A stretch of DNA of 15,291 nt from ZC4RG35 sp964388105. GTDB lineage: Bacteria; Actinomycetota; Acidimicrobiia; Spongiisociales; ZC4RG35. The position numbers were made by a program, and so were the translations under genes. The stretch spans positions 1 through 15,291 of the forward strand of contig CAYLYQ010000051.1 of the NCBI GenBank assembly GCA_964388105.1, in the 5' to 3' direction. Of the stretch, positions 7,433-14,478 are shown piece after piece. The notes below the pieces were generated by a model. It worked only from the letters and a program-made list of their open reading frames with translations, was not told the DNA's origin and searched no databases. The stretch's first letter is position 1; the number at the start of each line of letters is the position of its first letter.

Positions 7433-8197
7433 TCACGCCTGGTGGGGCGACAGGCTCGGGTCGCGCCCGAACGGCGAGACGATGCGGACGATCTCCCCGC
7501 ATTCGCGCGCCAACTCCACGTCTCCGTCCGCCACGGCGCGCAAGAGGTTGGCGTGGGCCGTGATCCGGGTCTTCTCCCGTTGCGCCTCCGTGCCGGAGTC
7601 GGGGAAGTCGATGTCGAGGATGAGCGCTTCGGCTGCGTCCAGGAGATCGAGATAGATGGATCGGAGGGTGACGCTGTCGCAGAGCTCGGCGAGGATGCGG
7701 TGAGCCTGCCAGACCGTGCGCTGGGTGTCGAAGGACCCTGGCGCCTCGTCGAGGACGTCGGCGAGCCGGCGCAGCTCCGAAACCAGGTCGGGATGGCGGT
7801 CGGCGGCGCGGGCGGCCGATGCGCCCAGGTAGGCGGCCAGGGCCTCACGAAGCTCGATGTTCTCGCCGAGGGTGCGTGCGTCCCGAGCCCAGAGGTGGCT
7901 GGACCCCAGTCGCAGAACGGGGCGCGACCGGGCCACGAAAACTCCTCCGTTGGGGCCTCTTCGCAAGGCGACCAGCCCGTCGTTGGCCAACAGCTTCAGC
8001 GCGGTGTCGAGGGTTGGGCCGGAGACGCCGAACTCCTTGAGCAGCTCTGACTTGAGCCCGATGCGGTCCCCGGGGTGCAGCTCCCCGGTGGTGATGCGCT
8101 TCTCGATGACCCTGCGGATCGAATCGGGTGCCGAGTCGACCGGCGTCTTGGTATGGACAGTGAATTCCGGAACCTGGGCCCTGGGCTCTGTTGAAAC
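7433..8197 (-). CDS. GntR/FCD-family transcriptional regulator (start codon unusual or defective)
   Basis: About 254 residues. The N-terminal winged helix-turn-helix is clear in this frame: IRRVIEKRITTGELHPGDRI near residues 27-46, GVSGPTLDTALKLLANDGLV near 57-76, and the wing LRRGPNGGVFVA. An all-helical FCD-like effector domain follows (about 95-240). It normally binds a small organic acid, sometimes through metal. Histidines are visible in TVWQAHRILAEL and RITAHANLLRAV. The open frame runs upstream to a stop at 8320-8318, but before the helix-turn-helix it contains no ATG, GTG or TTG. The best ribosome position is AGGAGG (8211-8206), which sits 8 bases before a GTT codon at 8197, used here as a provisional start. 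A TTG at 7990 would remove most of the DNA-binding domain. It probably regulates the downstream genes and is read in the same direction. Confidence 0.75.
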   Translation of the reverse strand, partial: VSTEPRAQVPEFTVHTKTPVDSAPDSIRRVIEKRITTGELHPGDRIGLKSELLKEFGVSGPTLDTALKLLANDGLVALRRGPNGGVFVARSRPVLRLGSSHLWARDARTLGENIELREALAAYLGASAARAADRHPDLVSELRRLADVLDEAPGSFDTQRTVWQAHRILAELCDSVTLRSIYLDLLDAAEALILDIDFPDSGTEAQREKTRITAHANLLRAVADGDVELARECGEIVRIVSPFGRDPSLSPHQA

Positions 8198-8205
8198 GGG
8201 GCCAC

Positions 8206-8229
8206 CTCCTGACGGCCGTCCGATTATAC
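8206..8229 (-). promoter_or_regulatory. Promoter -10 box, palindrome and Shine-Dalgarno of the GntR gene
   Basis: A perfect TATAAT at 8229-8224 on the minus strand, then a perfect 10-base palindrome GACGGCCGTC (8211-8220) near the expected transcription start, then AGGAGG (8211-8206). No good -35 box is seen upstream because that stretch is an extreme G/C tract. The palindrome could be an autoregulatory site, but it does not match the GTCCAG-type operators well. Confidence 0.5.
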
Positions 8230-8239
8230 GAATGCCCTC

Positions 8240-8281
8240 GGGGGAGGCCCCCCGGGGAGCCCCCCAGCCCTGAGTCCGGGG
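8240..8281. repeat. G/C-tract region with short self-complementary runs
   Basis: Runs of G and C alternate here, for example GGGGGAGGCCCCCC at 8240-8253 and GGGGAGCCCC at 8255-8264. Several short hairpins are possible. It lies between two divergent promoters, so it is not a terminator for either gene. It is the only stretch in the window with such homopolymer-rich composition. No function is assigned. Confidence 0.35.
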
Positions 8282-8318
8282 GTGCCTGGGTGAGGCGGGT
8301 GACCTTCGAGGGGTCCTC

Positions 8319-8324
8319 TATGCT
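8319..8324 (+). promoter_or_regulatory. Predicted -10 box of a leaderless promoter for the cupredoxin lipoprotein gene
   Basis: TATGCT ends six bases before the ATG at 8331, the same hexamer and spacing as at the CoA-transferase gene. There is no Shine-Dalgarno in front of this ATG, which supports leaderless transcription. The -35 region is weak (GGTGAC near 8298-8303 with a short spacer). Confidence 0.45.
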
Positions 8325-8330
8325 CGCCCG

Positions 8331-10247
8331 ATGCGAAGGGTCGTCGTCTGGGGCGGGGCAATGCTCTTCGCTCTCGTGTTGGCCGCCTGTGGGGGAGAAG
8401 ACGGCTCGGTGACCGAGGTCCGGATGCTGGACAACAGCTACGACCCGCAGGTCGTCGAGATCGATGTCGGCGACACGGTGCGCTTCGTGAACCAGGGCCG
8501 CGTTCCGCACGACGCCCAGGACGCGGGCGGGGAATGGAAGACGGCGCTGCTCGATCCCGAGGATTCGGCAGAGGTCACCTTCAACGAGGAGGGGACCTAC
8601 CAGATGTTCTGCTCCCTCCACTCCACCAAGGACGACTCGGGCGAGTACCAGGGGATGGTCGGGTCAGTCGTCGTGGGAGAAGGTGGCGATGTCGCGGAGG
8701 CGGCCCCGGAGACCGACACCGAGACCAGTTGGAGCGGCACCACCCGTCACGTCCCCGACGAGTACCCGACAATCCAGTCGGCCGTCGACGCCGCCGATCC
8801 CGGGGACCTGGTCCTGATCCAACCCGGCACCTACAAGGAGTCGGTCTCGGTGACGACCCCCCGCCTGGTGATCAGGGGCGCCGATCGCAACGCAGTCATC
8901 CTCGACGGTGAGTACACCCGGGAGAACGCGTTCGTCGTGGTCGCCGACGGGGTGGCGATCGAGAACATGACCGCCATCGGATACACGGTCAACGACTTCT
9001 TCTGGAACGGTGTGACCGGGTACCGAGGTTCCTACCTGACGGCCGTCGACGGCTGGGTGTACGGGATCTACGCCTTCGACTCGGTGGACGGCCTCTTCGA
9101 GCACTCCTACGCGTCGGGCTCGTGGGACGCCGGTTTCTACATCGGCCAGTGCGACCCGTGCAACGCCATGATCACGGACGTTCTCGCCGAGTTCAACGGC
9201 CTCGGGTACTCGGGGACCAACTCGTCGGGGAACATCTACATCGTCAACTCGGAGTGGCGGCACAACGTCGCCGGGATCGTCCCCAACACGCTGGACTCCG
9301 AACTGCTTCCTCCCGTGAACAACGTGACCGTGGCGGGCAACTACGTCCACCACAACGGCGAGGTCGGCCGGGCTCCGAGCCGGGTCGCCGAGTGGTCGGG
9401 ATTCGGCAACGGGATCATCCTCGCCGGGGCCCGGGACTCGGTGGTCCACAACAACCTGCTCGTCAACAACCCCACGTCCGGGGTCCAGGTCGTGTCCATG
9501 CTCGACAAGAACCTCTGGCCGTCCGGGGGAAACGTCGTCCGTGACAACGTGATTCGGGGCTCGGGACGCGCCGACCTCGCGCTGGGCGGCCCCATCGAAC
9601 AAGGCACGTGTTTCGAAGGGAACGACGCGGCGACGACCCTTCCTTACGCGCTCGAGTTCTTCCACTCCTGTGGCGGGATCAATCTCCCGCTCTTCTGGGG
9701 CATGGCGACCTCCTCCGATCCACTGGGACGAATCGCGCAGGCGAACAAGAAGCAGAACCCACAACTGGCCCACGGCGATGCGCCAAAGCCGGAACTCGAC
9801 TTCCCGCAGATGCCCGGAGGAGCCGACGCCCCGGTGCGGCCGGCCGTCGATGTCTTCGCGTCCCTGGACACGTCCTCTTTCACCACGCCCGAGATGCCTG
9901 AGGGCGTCGAGATCGCCCAGCGTCGCCCCGTCATCCTGGGCGTCGCGGTGGACGGTGGCTTCTGGCCGGTCTGGATGGGTGCCGTCCTGTGGTGGATGCC
10001 GCTCCTGGCTTATCTGGTAGGGGGTGCCTGGGCCCTTCTCAACCTGTGGGGTTCGGATCGCGGCATGGCGGCCCGAATCGTCTGGACCCTGGTGATAGTG
10101 GCGATACCGGTGATAGGCCTGCTCGTCTACGCCCTGGCGGGGAACAAGGCGACGGGAGTGGGCCGGCGGCTCGGCGTGACCCTGGGCGGGCTCGGACTGT
10201 GGCTCGGGATCGTGGTCGCCACCCTCCTCGTCGGCGGGATCGTGTGA
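8331..10247 (+). CDS. Membrane-anchored lipoprotein: cupredoxin + right-handed beta-helix + PLDc_N-like membrane tail
   Basis: 638 residues in four parts. (1) Signal with lipobox LAAC; Cys20 would be lipidated. (2) Cupredoxin domain about 27-118 with likely type 1 copper ligands His60, Cys94, His97 and Met109 (motifs RVPHD, MFCSLH, GMVGSV). (3) Parallel beta-helix about 140-450, beginning PDEYPTIQSAVDAADPGD and carrying repeated N-rich turns such as VHHNGE, VVHNNLLVNN and VVRDNVI. It resembles the NosD/PbH1 carbohydrate-binding fold and includes a CDPC pair (Cys274, Cys277). (4) Three hydrophobic segments near 544-573, 583-604 and 614-638. The middle one (WTLVIVAIPVIGLLVYALAG) resembles the PLDc_N segment. 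The protein would lie outside the membrane with its C-terminus embedded. It is leaderless and overlaps the multicopper oxidase gene by GTGA, so the two probably function together as an extracytoplasmic copper redox pair. The electron donor or substrate is unknown. Confidence 0.85.
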   Translation: MRRVVVWGGAMLFALVLAACGGEDGSVTEVRMLDNSYDPQVVEIDVGDTVRFVNQGRVPHDAQDAGGEWKTALLDPEDSAEVTFNEEGTYQMFCSLHSTKDDSGEYQGMVGSVVVGEGGDVAEAAPETDTETSWSGTTRHVPDEYPTIQSAVDAADPGDLVLIQPGTYKESVSVTTPRLVIRGADRNAVILDGEYTRENAFVVVADGVAIENMTAIGYTVNDFFWNGVTGYRGSYLTAVDGWVYGIYAFDSVDGLFEHSYASGSWDAGFYIGQCDPCNAMITDVLAEFNGLGYSGTNSSGNIYIVNSEWRHNVAGIVPNTLDSELLPPVNNVTVAGNYVHHNGEVGRAPSRVAEWSGFGNGIILAGARDSVVHNNLLVNNPTSGVQVVSMLDKNLWPSGGNVVRDNVIRGSGRADLALGGPIEQGTCFEGNDAATTLPYALEFFHSCGGINLPLFWGMATSSDPLGRIAQANKKQNPQLAHGDAPKPELDFPQMPGGADAPVRPAVDVFASLDTSSFTTPEMPEGVEIAQRRPVILGVAVDGGFWPVWMGAVLWWMPLLAYLVGGAWALLNLWGSDRGMAARIVWTLVIVAIPVIGLLVYALAGNKATGVGRRLGVTLGGLGLWLGIVVATLLVGGIV

Positions 10248-11293
10248 CGGAGAAGATCACCCGCCGGCAGGCGATCAAACGCCTGGGCGGGGCCACTCTG
10301 TTCGGGGCCGGGATCGTCGGGGGAGCGCTGGCGGCTCAGCCACGCGAGGCCGAAGCGGCAGTCGACGGGAGCGGCGACGGGCACGAGGGCCACTACCCGG
10401 CCAGTGCCGACGAGCGCAGGCTGTCGGGTGAGCTGCCCGCGGGGTCCGCGGCGGGCCCCTACGGCGGCGACTACGCCCCCCCGGACTGGATGGACGGCTC
10501 CGAGCTGGATCGCATCACCGTCCCGCCGGCGCCGTCGCGAGAGGGCGTGCGGGAGATCGAGATGACAGTGGTGGAGAAGCCATTGCAGGTGTCGCGAGCT
10601 CACACGGTGGAGGCCTGGACCTACAACGGGACGGCTCCCGGGCCGACCATCCGGGCCACCGAGGGCGAGCTCCTGCGGATCCGCTTCCACAACCACACCT
10701 CCCACGATCACAATCTCCACTTCCACGGCCGGCACTCCCCCCTCCACGACGGTTGGGAACCGGTGCCGCCGGGCGGGCAGACCGTTTACGAGATCGAGGC
10801 CGGGCCGGCCGGGCTCCATCCCTATCACTGCCACACGATGCCGATCGACCGTCATATCGCCCGGGGCCTGTACGGGGCGTTCATCGTCGATCCGCCGGGC
10901 GGCCGGGCACCGGCGCACGAGATCCTGTTGATCCTCTCGGGTTGGGACCCCGCGGACGGCGGCTACAACCAGCTGTACTCGTGGAACGGCGTGGCGGGGT
11001 TCTACGACAAGTTCCCGATCCGCATCCCGGCCGGTGAACCGGTGCGCGCCTATGTGGTCAATGCCACCGAGTTCGACCCGATCGGGTCCTTCCATCTCCA
11101 CGCCGAGACCTTCGACGTCTACCCGGCTGGGATCGGTGACCAGCCCGCCTTCACCACCGATGTGGTCAGTTTCGGCCAGATGGACCGAGCGATCCTGGAG
11201 TTCCGGCTGCCCGAGCGGGGCCGGTACATGTTCCACCCCCACCAGCACTCGATCGCCCACCGCGGGGCCATGGGCTGGTTCAGCGCGATCTGA
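10244..11293 (+). CDS. Tat-exported two-domain multicopper oxidase
   Basis: A 349-residue multicopper oxidase. It starts at GTG 10244, overlapping the TGA of the upstream gene, with a GGCGGG-like ribosome site. The N-terminus has a twin-arginine signal (TRRQAIKRLGG, residues 6-16, then an A/G-rich core). Cupredoxin domain 1 (about 105-220) has HNLHFHG (His156, 159, 161) and HPYHCHTMP with His204. Cys196 and His204 would bind type 1 copper, and Leu209 sits at the axial position. Domain 2 (about 225-349) has FHLHAETF (His284, His286) and FHPHQHSIAHRGAMG (His331, 333, 335, 339) without a cysteine, so the remaining copper ligands lie there. Two-domain enzymes of this kind act as trimers with the trinuclear centre between subunits. 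The likely chemistry is oxidation of a phenol, metal ion or protein donor with oxygen. Not assigned as nitrite reductase. Confidence 0.88.
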   Translation: MTEKITRRQAIKRLGGATLFGAGIVGGALAAQPREAEAAVDGSGDGHEGHYPASADERRLSGELPAGSAAGPYGGDYAPPDWMDGSELDRITVPPAPSREGVREIEMTVVEKPLQVSRAHTVEAWTYNGTAPGPTIRATEGELLRIRFHNHTSHDHNLHFHGRHSPLHDGWEPVPPGGQTVYEIEAGPAGLHPYHCHTMPIDRHIARGLYGAFIVDPPGGRAPAHEILLILSGWDPADGGYNQLYSWNGVAGFYDKFPIRIPAGEPVRAYVVNATEFDPIGSFHLHAETFDVYPAGIGDQPAFTTDVVSFGQMDRAILEFRLPERGRYMFHPHQHSIAHRGAMGWFSAI

Positions 11294-11294
11294 G

Positions 11295-12773
11295 CTACCA
11301 GCGGAACAGCGCCCTGGCGAGGGCCTTCCAGTAGGTGAGACTGCGGCGGCGGGGGAATCGTGCCCCGAGGATCGCCGTGGTGGGGACACCAAATCGCGCC
11401 GCCGTGATCCCCTTGGCTGTGCAGTAGGCGCGGATTCCCTCTGGCCCGAACGCCACGCCCAAGCCCGAGTCGTTGGCTCCCCCGAAAGGCAGTGTGGGCA
11501 TGACGAAGTTCATGGCGGCGTCGTTGATCGCCACCGTCCCCGAGTCGATTCTCGAGGCCACCCGCGCCGCCCTCGACCGGTTCTTCGACCAGACGGTGGC
11601 GTGCAGCCCGTACCTGGTGTCGTTGGCGAGACTGACCGCGGTGTCCTCGTCGGGGACCCGCATGACCGAGATCACCGGCCCGAACGTCTCCTCCTGCATG
11701 ATCGACATCGAGTGGTCGACCCCGGTGAGAACCGTGGGGGCCATGTAGTACCCGCCGTTCCCATGGACCGGCTTGCCACCGTGCAGGACACTGGCGCCGT
11801 TGGCCACGGCATCGTCGACCTGACGGCTCACCTTCTCGAACTGGCCCTGGTCGATGAGGGGGCCGATGTCGCGCTTGGTGTCGGACGCGGCGTCCACGCC
11901 GCTGACCGCCTCGGCCAGCTCCACCATGAAGTCGTCGTAGACCGAGTCGAGGACATACACCCGCTCCACCGAGACGCAGGTCTGACCGGCGTTGAGCATG
12001 CCGCTCCACACTGCGGCGCGGGCCGCCTGCCTCAGGTTGGCGTCGTCGAGGACGACGATGGGATCCTTGCCCCCCAGCTCGAGGATCGCCGGGATCAGGC
12101 GACGAGCTGCGGATTCGGCCACCTTGCGCCCAACGGCGGTCGAGCCGATGAAGGCGACCACATCGACGTTCTCGATGATGGCCTCTCCGACGTCCGCCTC
12201 ACCCTGAACCACCTGCACCAGATCGGGCGGAAGACCCGATTCTGCCGCCAACTCGCCGAGGAGCTGCCCCGTCAGGGGCGTCTTCTCCGAGGGCTTGAGC
12301 ACCACCGAACAGCCGGCCGCCAGCGCGGTGGCCGTCGGGATCATGGAGAGGAAGAACGGATAGTTCCAGGGTGAGATCACTCCGGCGACGCCCCGGGGCT
12401 GGAAGAGGGTCCACGCCTTCGTGGACACGTAGGGCCAGGTCTTCGCTTTCCGGGGCTCGAGATACCGCTTGGCGTTTCGCGCGTAGTGATCCAAAGTGTT
12501 GAGCGTGGTGATGACGTCCAGCGGGTAGGAGTCGACGATCGCCTTGCCGGTCTCGACGGACACGGTTCTCGCGATTTCCTCCCCGCGGTCGAGGATCAAT
12601 CGCTTGAACCGCAGCAGGTGGTCCTTGCGGTCATCGAACGACAGTCCGCTCCACACGTGAAACGCCTTCCGGGAACGCTCCACCACGCTGGCCACCTCGG
12701 CAGCGGGGGTCCGGGCCACGTCGCCGGCCGGTTGGCCGGTTCGAGGGTCGTGGGATACGAGGCGATCGTTCAT
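11295..12773 (-). CDS. NAD(P)-dependent aldehyde dehydrogenase (non-acylating)
   Basis: A 492-residue aldehyde dehydrogenase that should oxidise an aldehyde to its carboxylic acid. Catalytic residues are visible: Asn137 (SPWNYPF), Lys160 (VLKPSEKTP), general base Glu232 (LELGGKDP) and nucleophile Cys266 (NAGQTCVS). The layout is closest to the ALDH class 3/succinic semialdehyde-like group. The C-terminus adds a basic, aromatic segment (RFPRRRSLTYWKALARALFRW lies at about 471-492). It may be a peripheral membrane anchor, as in fatty aldehyde dehydrogenases, but this is inferred. The stop is one base from the stop of the converging multicopper oxidase gene. The ATG at 12773 is preceded by a TAGCAT -10-like box only 8 bases upstream and no Shine-Dalgarno. 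The substrate is unknown, and it is a different subfamily from the acylating enzyme at 4197-5603. Confidence 0.9.
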   Translation of the reverse strand: MNDRLVSHDPRTGQPAGDVARTPAAEVASVVERSRKAFHVWSGLSFDDRKDHLLRFKRLILDRGEEIARTVSVETGKAIVDSYPLDVITTLNTLDHYARNAKRYLEPRKAKTWPYVSTKAWTLFQPRGVAGVISPWNYPFFLSMIPTATALAAGCSVVLKPSEKTPLTGQLLGELAAESGLPPDLVQVVQGEADVGEAIIENVDVVAFIGSTAVGRKVAESAARRLIPAILELGGKDPIVVLDDANLRQAARAAVWSGMLNAGQTCVSVERVYVLDSVYDDFMVELAEAVSGVDAASDTKRDIGPLIDQGQFEKVSRQVDDAVANGASVLHGGKPVHGNGGYYMAPTVLTGVDHSMSIMQEETFGPVISVMRVPDEDTAVSLANDTRYGLHATVWSKNRSRAARVASRIDSGTVAINDAAMNFVMPTLPFGGANDSGLGVAFGPEGIRAYCTAKGITAARFGVPTTAILGARFPRRRSLTYWKALARALFRW

Positions 12774-12781
12774 TGGATGTC

Positions 12782-12787
12782 ATGCTA
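12782..12787 (-). promoter_or_regulatory. Possible -10 box for the aldehyde dehydrogenase gene
   Basis: Minus strand TAGCAT (TAnnnT pattern) ending 8 bases before the ATG at 12773, with no Shine-Dalgarno between. It fits a nearly leaderless transcript. No clear -35 box was found. Confidence 0.3.
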
Positions 12788-12825
12788 CGTCAGCACCGGG
12801 TGGAGACGATCCGAACCCACCCGGG

Positions 12826-12845
12826 TATAGGCAGGTGACAGGAGG
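12826..12845 (+). promoter_or_regulatory. Possible -10 box and strong Shine-Dalgarno of the DUF1801 gene
   Basis: TATAGG at 12826-12831 may be a -10 box. AGGAGG at 12840-12845 sits 6 bases before the ATG at 12852 and firmly sets the start. This gene therefore appears to use a conventional leader, unlike its divergent neighbour. Confidence 0.45.
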
Positions 12846-12851
12846 TGCGAC

Positions 12852-13289
12852 ATGGCAGGAAACGCCAAGGATTCGGGCGGCCTCTCCGACGCCGAGAAGG
12901 CGGCGCTCAAGGAGAGGACCAAGGAGCTGCGGGCCCAGAAGAAGGGCCAGAAGGGCGAGGCCGACGTTCTCGCCAAGATCGCCGAGATGCCGAAGAGCGA
13001 CCAGGCGATCGCCAAGAAGATCCACGAGATCGTCACTGCGACGGCGCCGGACCTGGAGGTCAAGACCTGGTACGGCATGCCCGCCTACGCCCGAGACGGC
13101 AAGGTGGTGATGTTCTTCCAGGCGGCGGCGAAATTCGAGACCCGTTACCCGACCCTCGGCTTCAACGACACCGCCAATCTCGACCAGGGTGAGATGTGGC
13201 CGACCGCATACGCGGTGACCCAGGTCACACCTGACATCGAGAAGAAGATCACCCAACTGGTCAAGAAGGCGACGCGAGCGCCGCGCTGA
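12852..13289 (+). CDS. DUF1801 (YdhG-like) family protein
   Basis: A 145-residue soluble protein matching the DUF1801/YdhG-like family (PF08818), some members of which are annotated as iron chaperones on limited evidence. Conserved features are KTWYGMPAYARDGKVVMFF (about 72-90), AAKFETRYPTLGF (about 93-105), GEMWPTAYAVT (about 114-124) and a C-terminal IEKKITQLVKKA. The first 45 residues are lysine- and glutamate-rich, probably helical or coiled, and are an extension ahead of the domain. The start is fixed by AGGAGG six bases upstream. The true biochemical role is unknown. The gene is divergent from the aldehyde dehydrogenase and 49 bases upstream of the toroid gene. Confidence 0.82.
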   Translation: MAGNAKDSGGLSDAEKAALKERTKELRAQKKGQKGEADVLAKIAEMPKSDQAIAKKIHEIVTATAPDLEVKTWYGMPAYARDGKVVMFFQAAAKFETRYPTLGFNDTANLDQGEMWPTAYAVTQVTPDIEKKITQLVKKATRAPR

Positions 13290-13298
13290 TCAATGCTG

Positions 13299-13315
13299 CG
13301 GACAGCAAGTGTCCG
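13299..13315 (+). repeat. Small hairpin after the DUF1801 gene
   Basis: CGGACA and TGTCCG form a perfect 6-base stem with loop GCAAG, 10 bases after the stop of the DUF1801 gene. No T-run follows, so it is at best a weak terminator. It covers an alternative GTG (13309) for the next gene, which argues against that start. Confidence 0.4.
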
Positions 13316-13338
13316 TATGGGTGAGGGAGACTGACCCG

Positions 13339-14478
13339 ATGGGCGAGACGACCGACACCACTCTGCAATGGCTTCTCGACTCCGATCCAGCCCTCCGCTG
13401 GCAGGTGAAACGCGACCTCCTCGGGGCGCCCGAGGCCGAAGTGGCGGCGGAGCGGGATCGTGTGGCGAGAGAAGGCTGGGGCGCCCGGCTGCTCGCCTTC
13501 CAGGGCCCTGACGGCCAGTGGGGGACGCAGGGCTATGAGCACCTCCGGGACCCGGCGGTCGTGCCCGACGCCGCCGACCGGCGGCGGCTGCTCGATGCGC
13601 AGATGATCTCCGCGGCCGAGGCCGCCGAGTTCATCGACACCGACGAGGCCACCGTGGAGCGGCTCAACGAGGATCCGATCGACCCTTCCGATCCGGTGAC
13701 CGGCCGTTACCTGTGGCTGATCGCGTGGGCCCAACGCACGCTCGGGACCTATCAGCCGAAGTGGACCTCCACCACCTACACCCTCCTCCTCCTGCGCCAC
13801 CTTGGTGCAGACCCGAAGGACCCGGTGGTTCGGCGGGCCCTGGAAAGGGTCGCGGGCAACGTGAAATGGGACACGGGCACAGGAGACGTCTGGGACTTCT
13901 TCGAAGGGGAGACGGAGGTCTGTGTCAACGGGATGGTGGCGGCCATCGGCTCCTACTTCGGACACGACGTCGACAGCCTGATCGACAGGTTGCTCGGTCA
14001 GCGTCTCGATGACGGAGGCTGGAACTGCGCCATCGAGTACGGATCGGTCCGGTCATCTTTCAACACGACTCTCTCGGTGTTGGAGGCCCTCCACGAGTAC
14101 GAAGGGACCCACGGTCCGAGGCCCGAGGTCGCCGCCGCACGCGAGGCGGGCGAGGAGTACCTGCTCCAGAGAGGTCTCATGCGCAGCCTCTCCACCGGCG
14201 AAGTGATCAAGCCGCAATGGACGCAGTTCTCGTTCCCGCCGAGGTGGCATTACGACGTGCTGCGCGGCCTCGATTACATGCGGGCCGCCGGCCGGAGGGA
14301 TTCGCGCTGCCAGGAGGCGGTCGACTTGGTGGCCCGGAAGCAAGACGCCGACGGCAAATGGGCACTCGAGAACAGCCATCCCGGTGACGTCTACTTCGAC
14401 ATCGACGACGGAGACGGTCAGCCGAGCCGTTGGAACACCCTGCGGGCGCTGCGCGTCCTCGAGTGGTTCGGGGCCTGA
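13339..14478 (+). CDS. Alpha/alpha-toroid protein (prenyltransferase/squalene-cyclase-like repeats)
   Basis: 379 residues with the repeat signature of the terpenoid cyclase/prenyltransferase alpha-alpha toroid: QW-like motifs QGPDGQWG (55-62), QRLDDGGWNC (221-230) and KQDADGKWAL (334-343), each ahead of or between helix pairs such as TSTTYTLLLLRHLG (143-156) and NTTLSVLEALHEY (242-254). No DxDD-type cyclase acid motif or signal peptide is evident, so catalysis is not claimed. The protein may be a cytosolic scaffold or binding protein. ATG 13339 was chosen because GAGGGAG lies about 9 bases upstream. A GTG at 13309 would add ten residues. Residues about 64-138 look like an insertion between the first QW motif and the next helix, with an HTH-like stretch at 91-110. 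Confidence 0.65.
   Translation: MGETTDTTLQWLLDSDPALRWQVKRDLLGAPEAEVAAERDRVAREGWGARLLAFQGPDGQWGTQGYEHLRDPAVVPDAADRRRLLDAQMISAAEAAEFIDTDEATVERLNEDPIDPSDPVTGRYLWLIAWAQRTLGTYQPKWTSTTYTLLLLRHLGADPKDPVVRRALERVAGNVKWDTGTGDVWDFFEGETEVCVNGMVAAIGSYFGHDVDSLIDRLLGQRLDDGGWNCAIEYGSVRSSFNTTLSVLEALHEYEGTHGPRPEVAAAREAGEEYLLQRGLMRSLSTGEVIKPQWTQFSFPPRWHYDVLRGLDYMRAAGRRDSRCQEAVDLVARKQDADGKWALENSHPGDVYFDIDDGDGQPSRWNTLRALRVLEWFGA

Noticed and set aside
7845..8621. Minus-strand open frame of 258 codons that could supply a start for the GntR gene
   Set aside because: It is in a different frame from the helix-turn-helix and overlaps the real lipoprotein gene. It does not encode a DNA-binding domain.
8664..9773. Minus-strand open frame of 369 codons
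   Set aside because: Antisense to the beta-helix protein; its composition is typical of a shadow frame.
10244..11293. Copper nitrite reductase (NirK)
   Set aside because: The type 1 site has leucine at the axial position and HCH spacing unlike NirK, and no denitrification genes are nearby.
10127..11392. Minus-strand open frame of 421 codons
   Set aside because: Antisense to the multicopper oxidase, whose copper-binding motifs are unmistakable.
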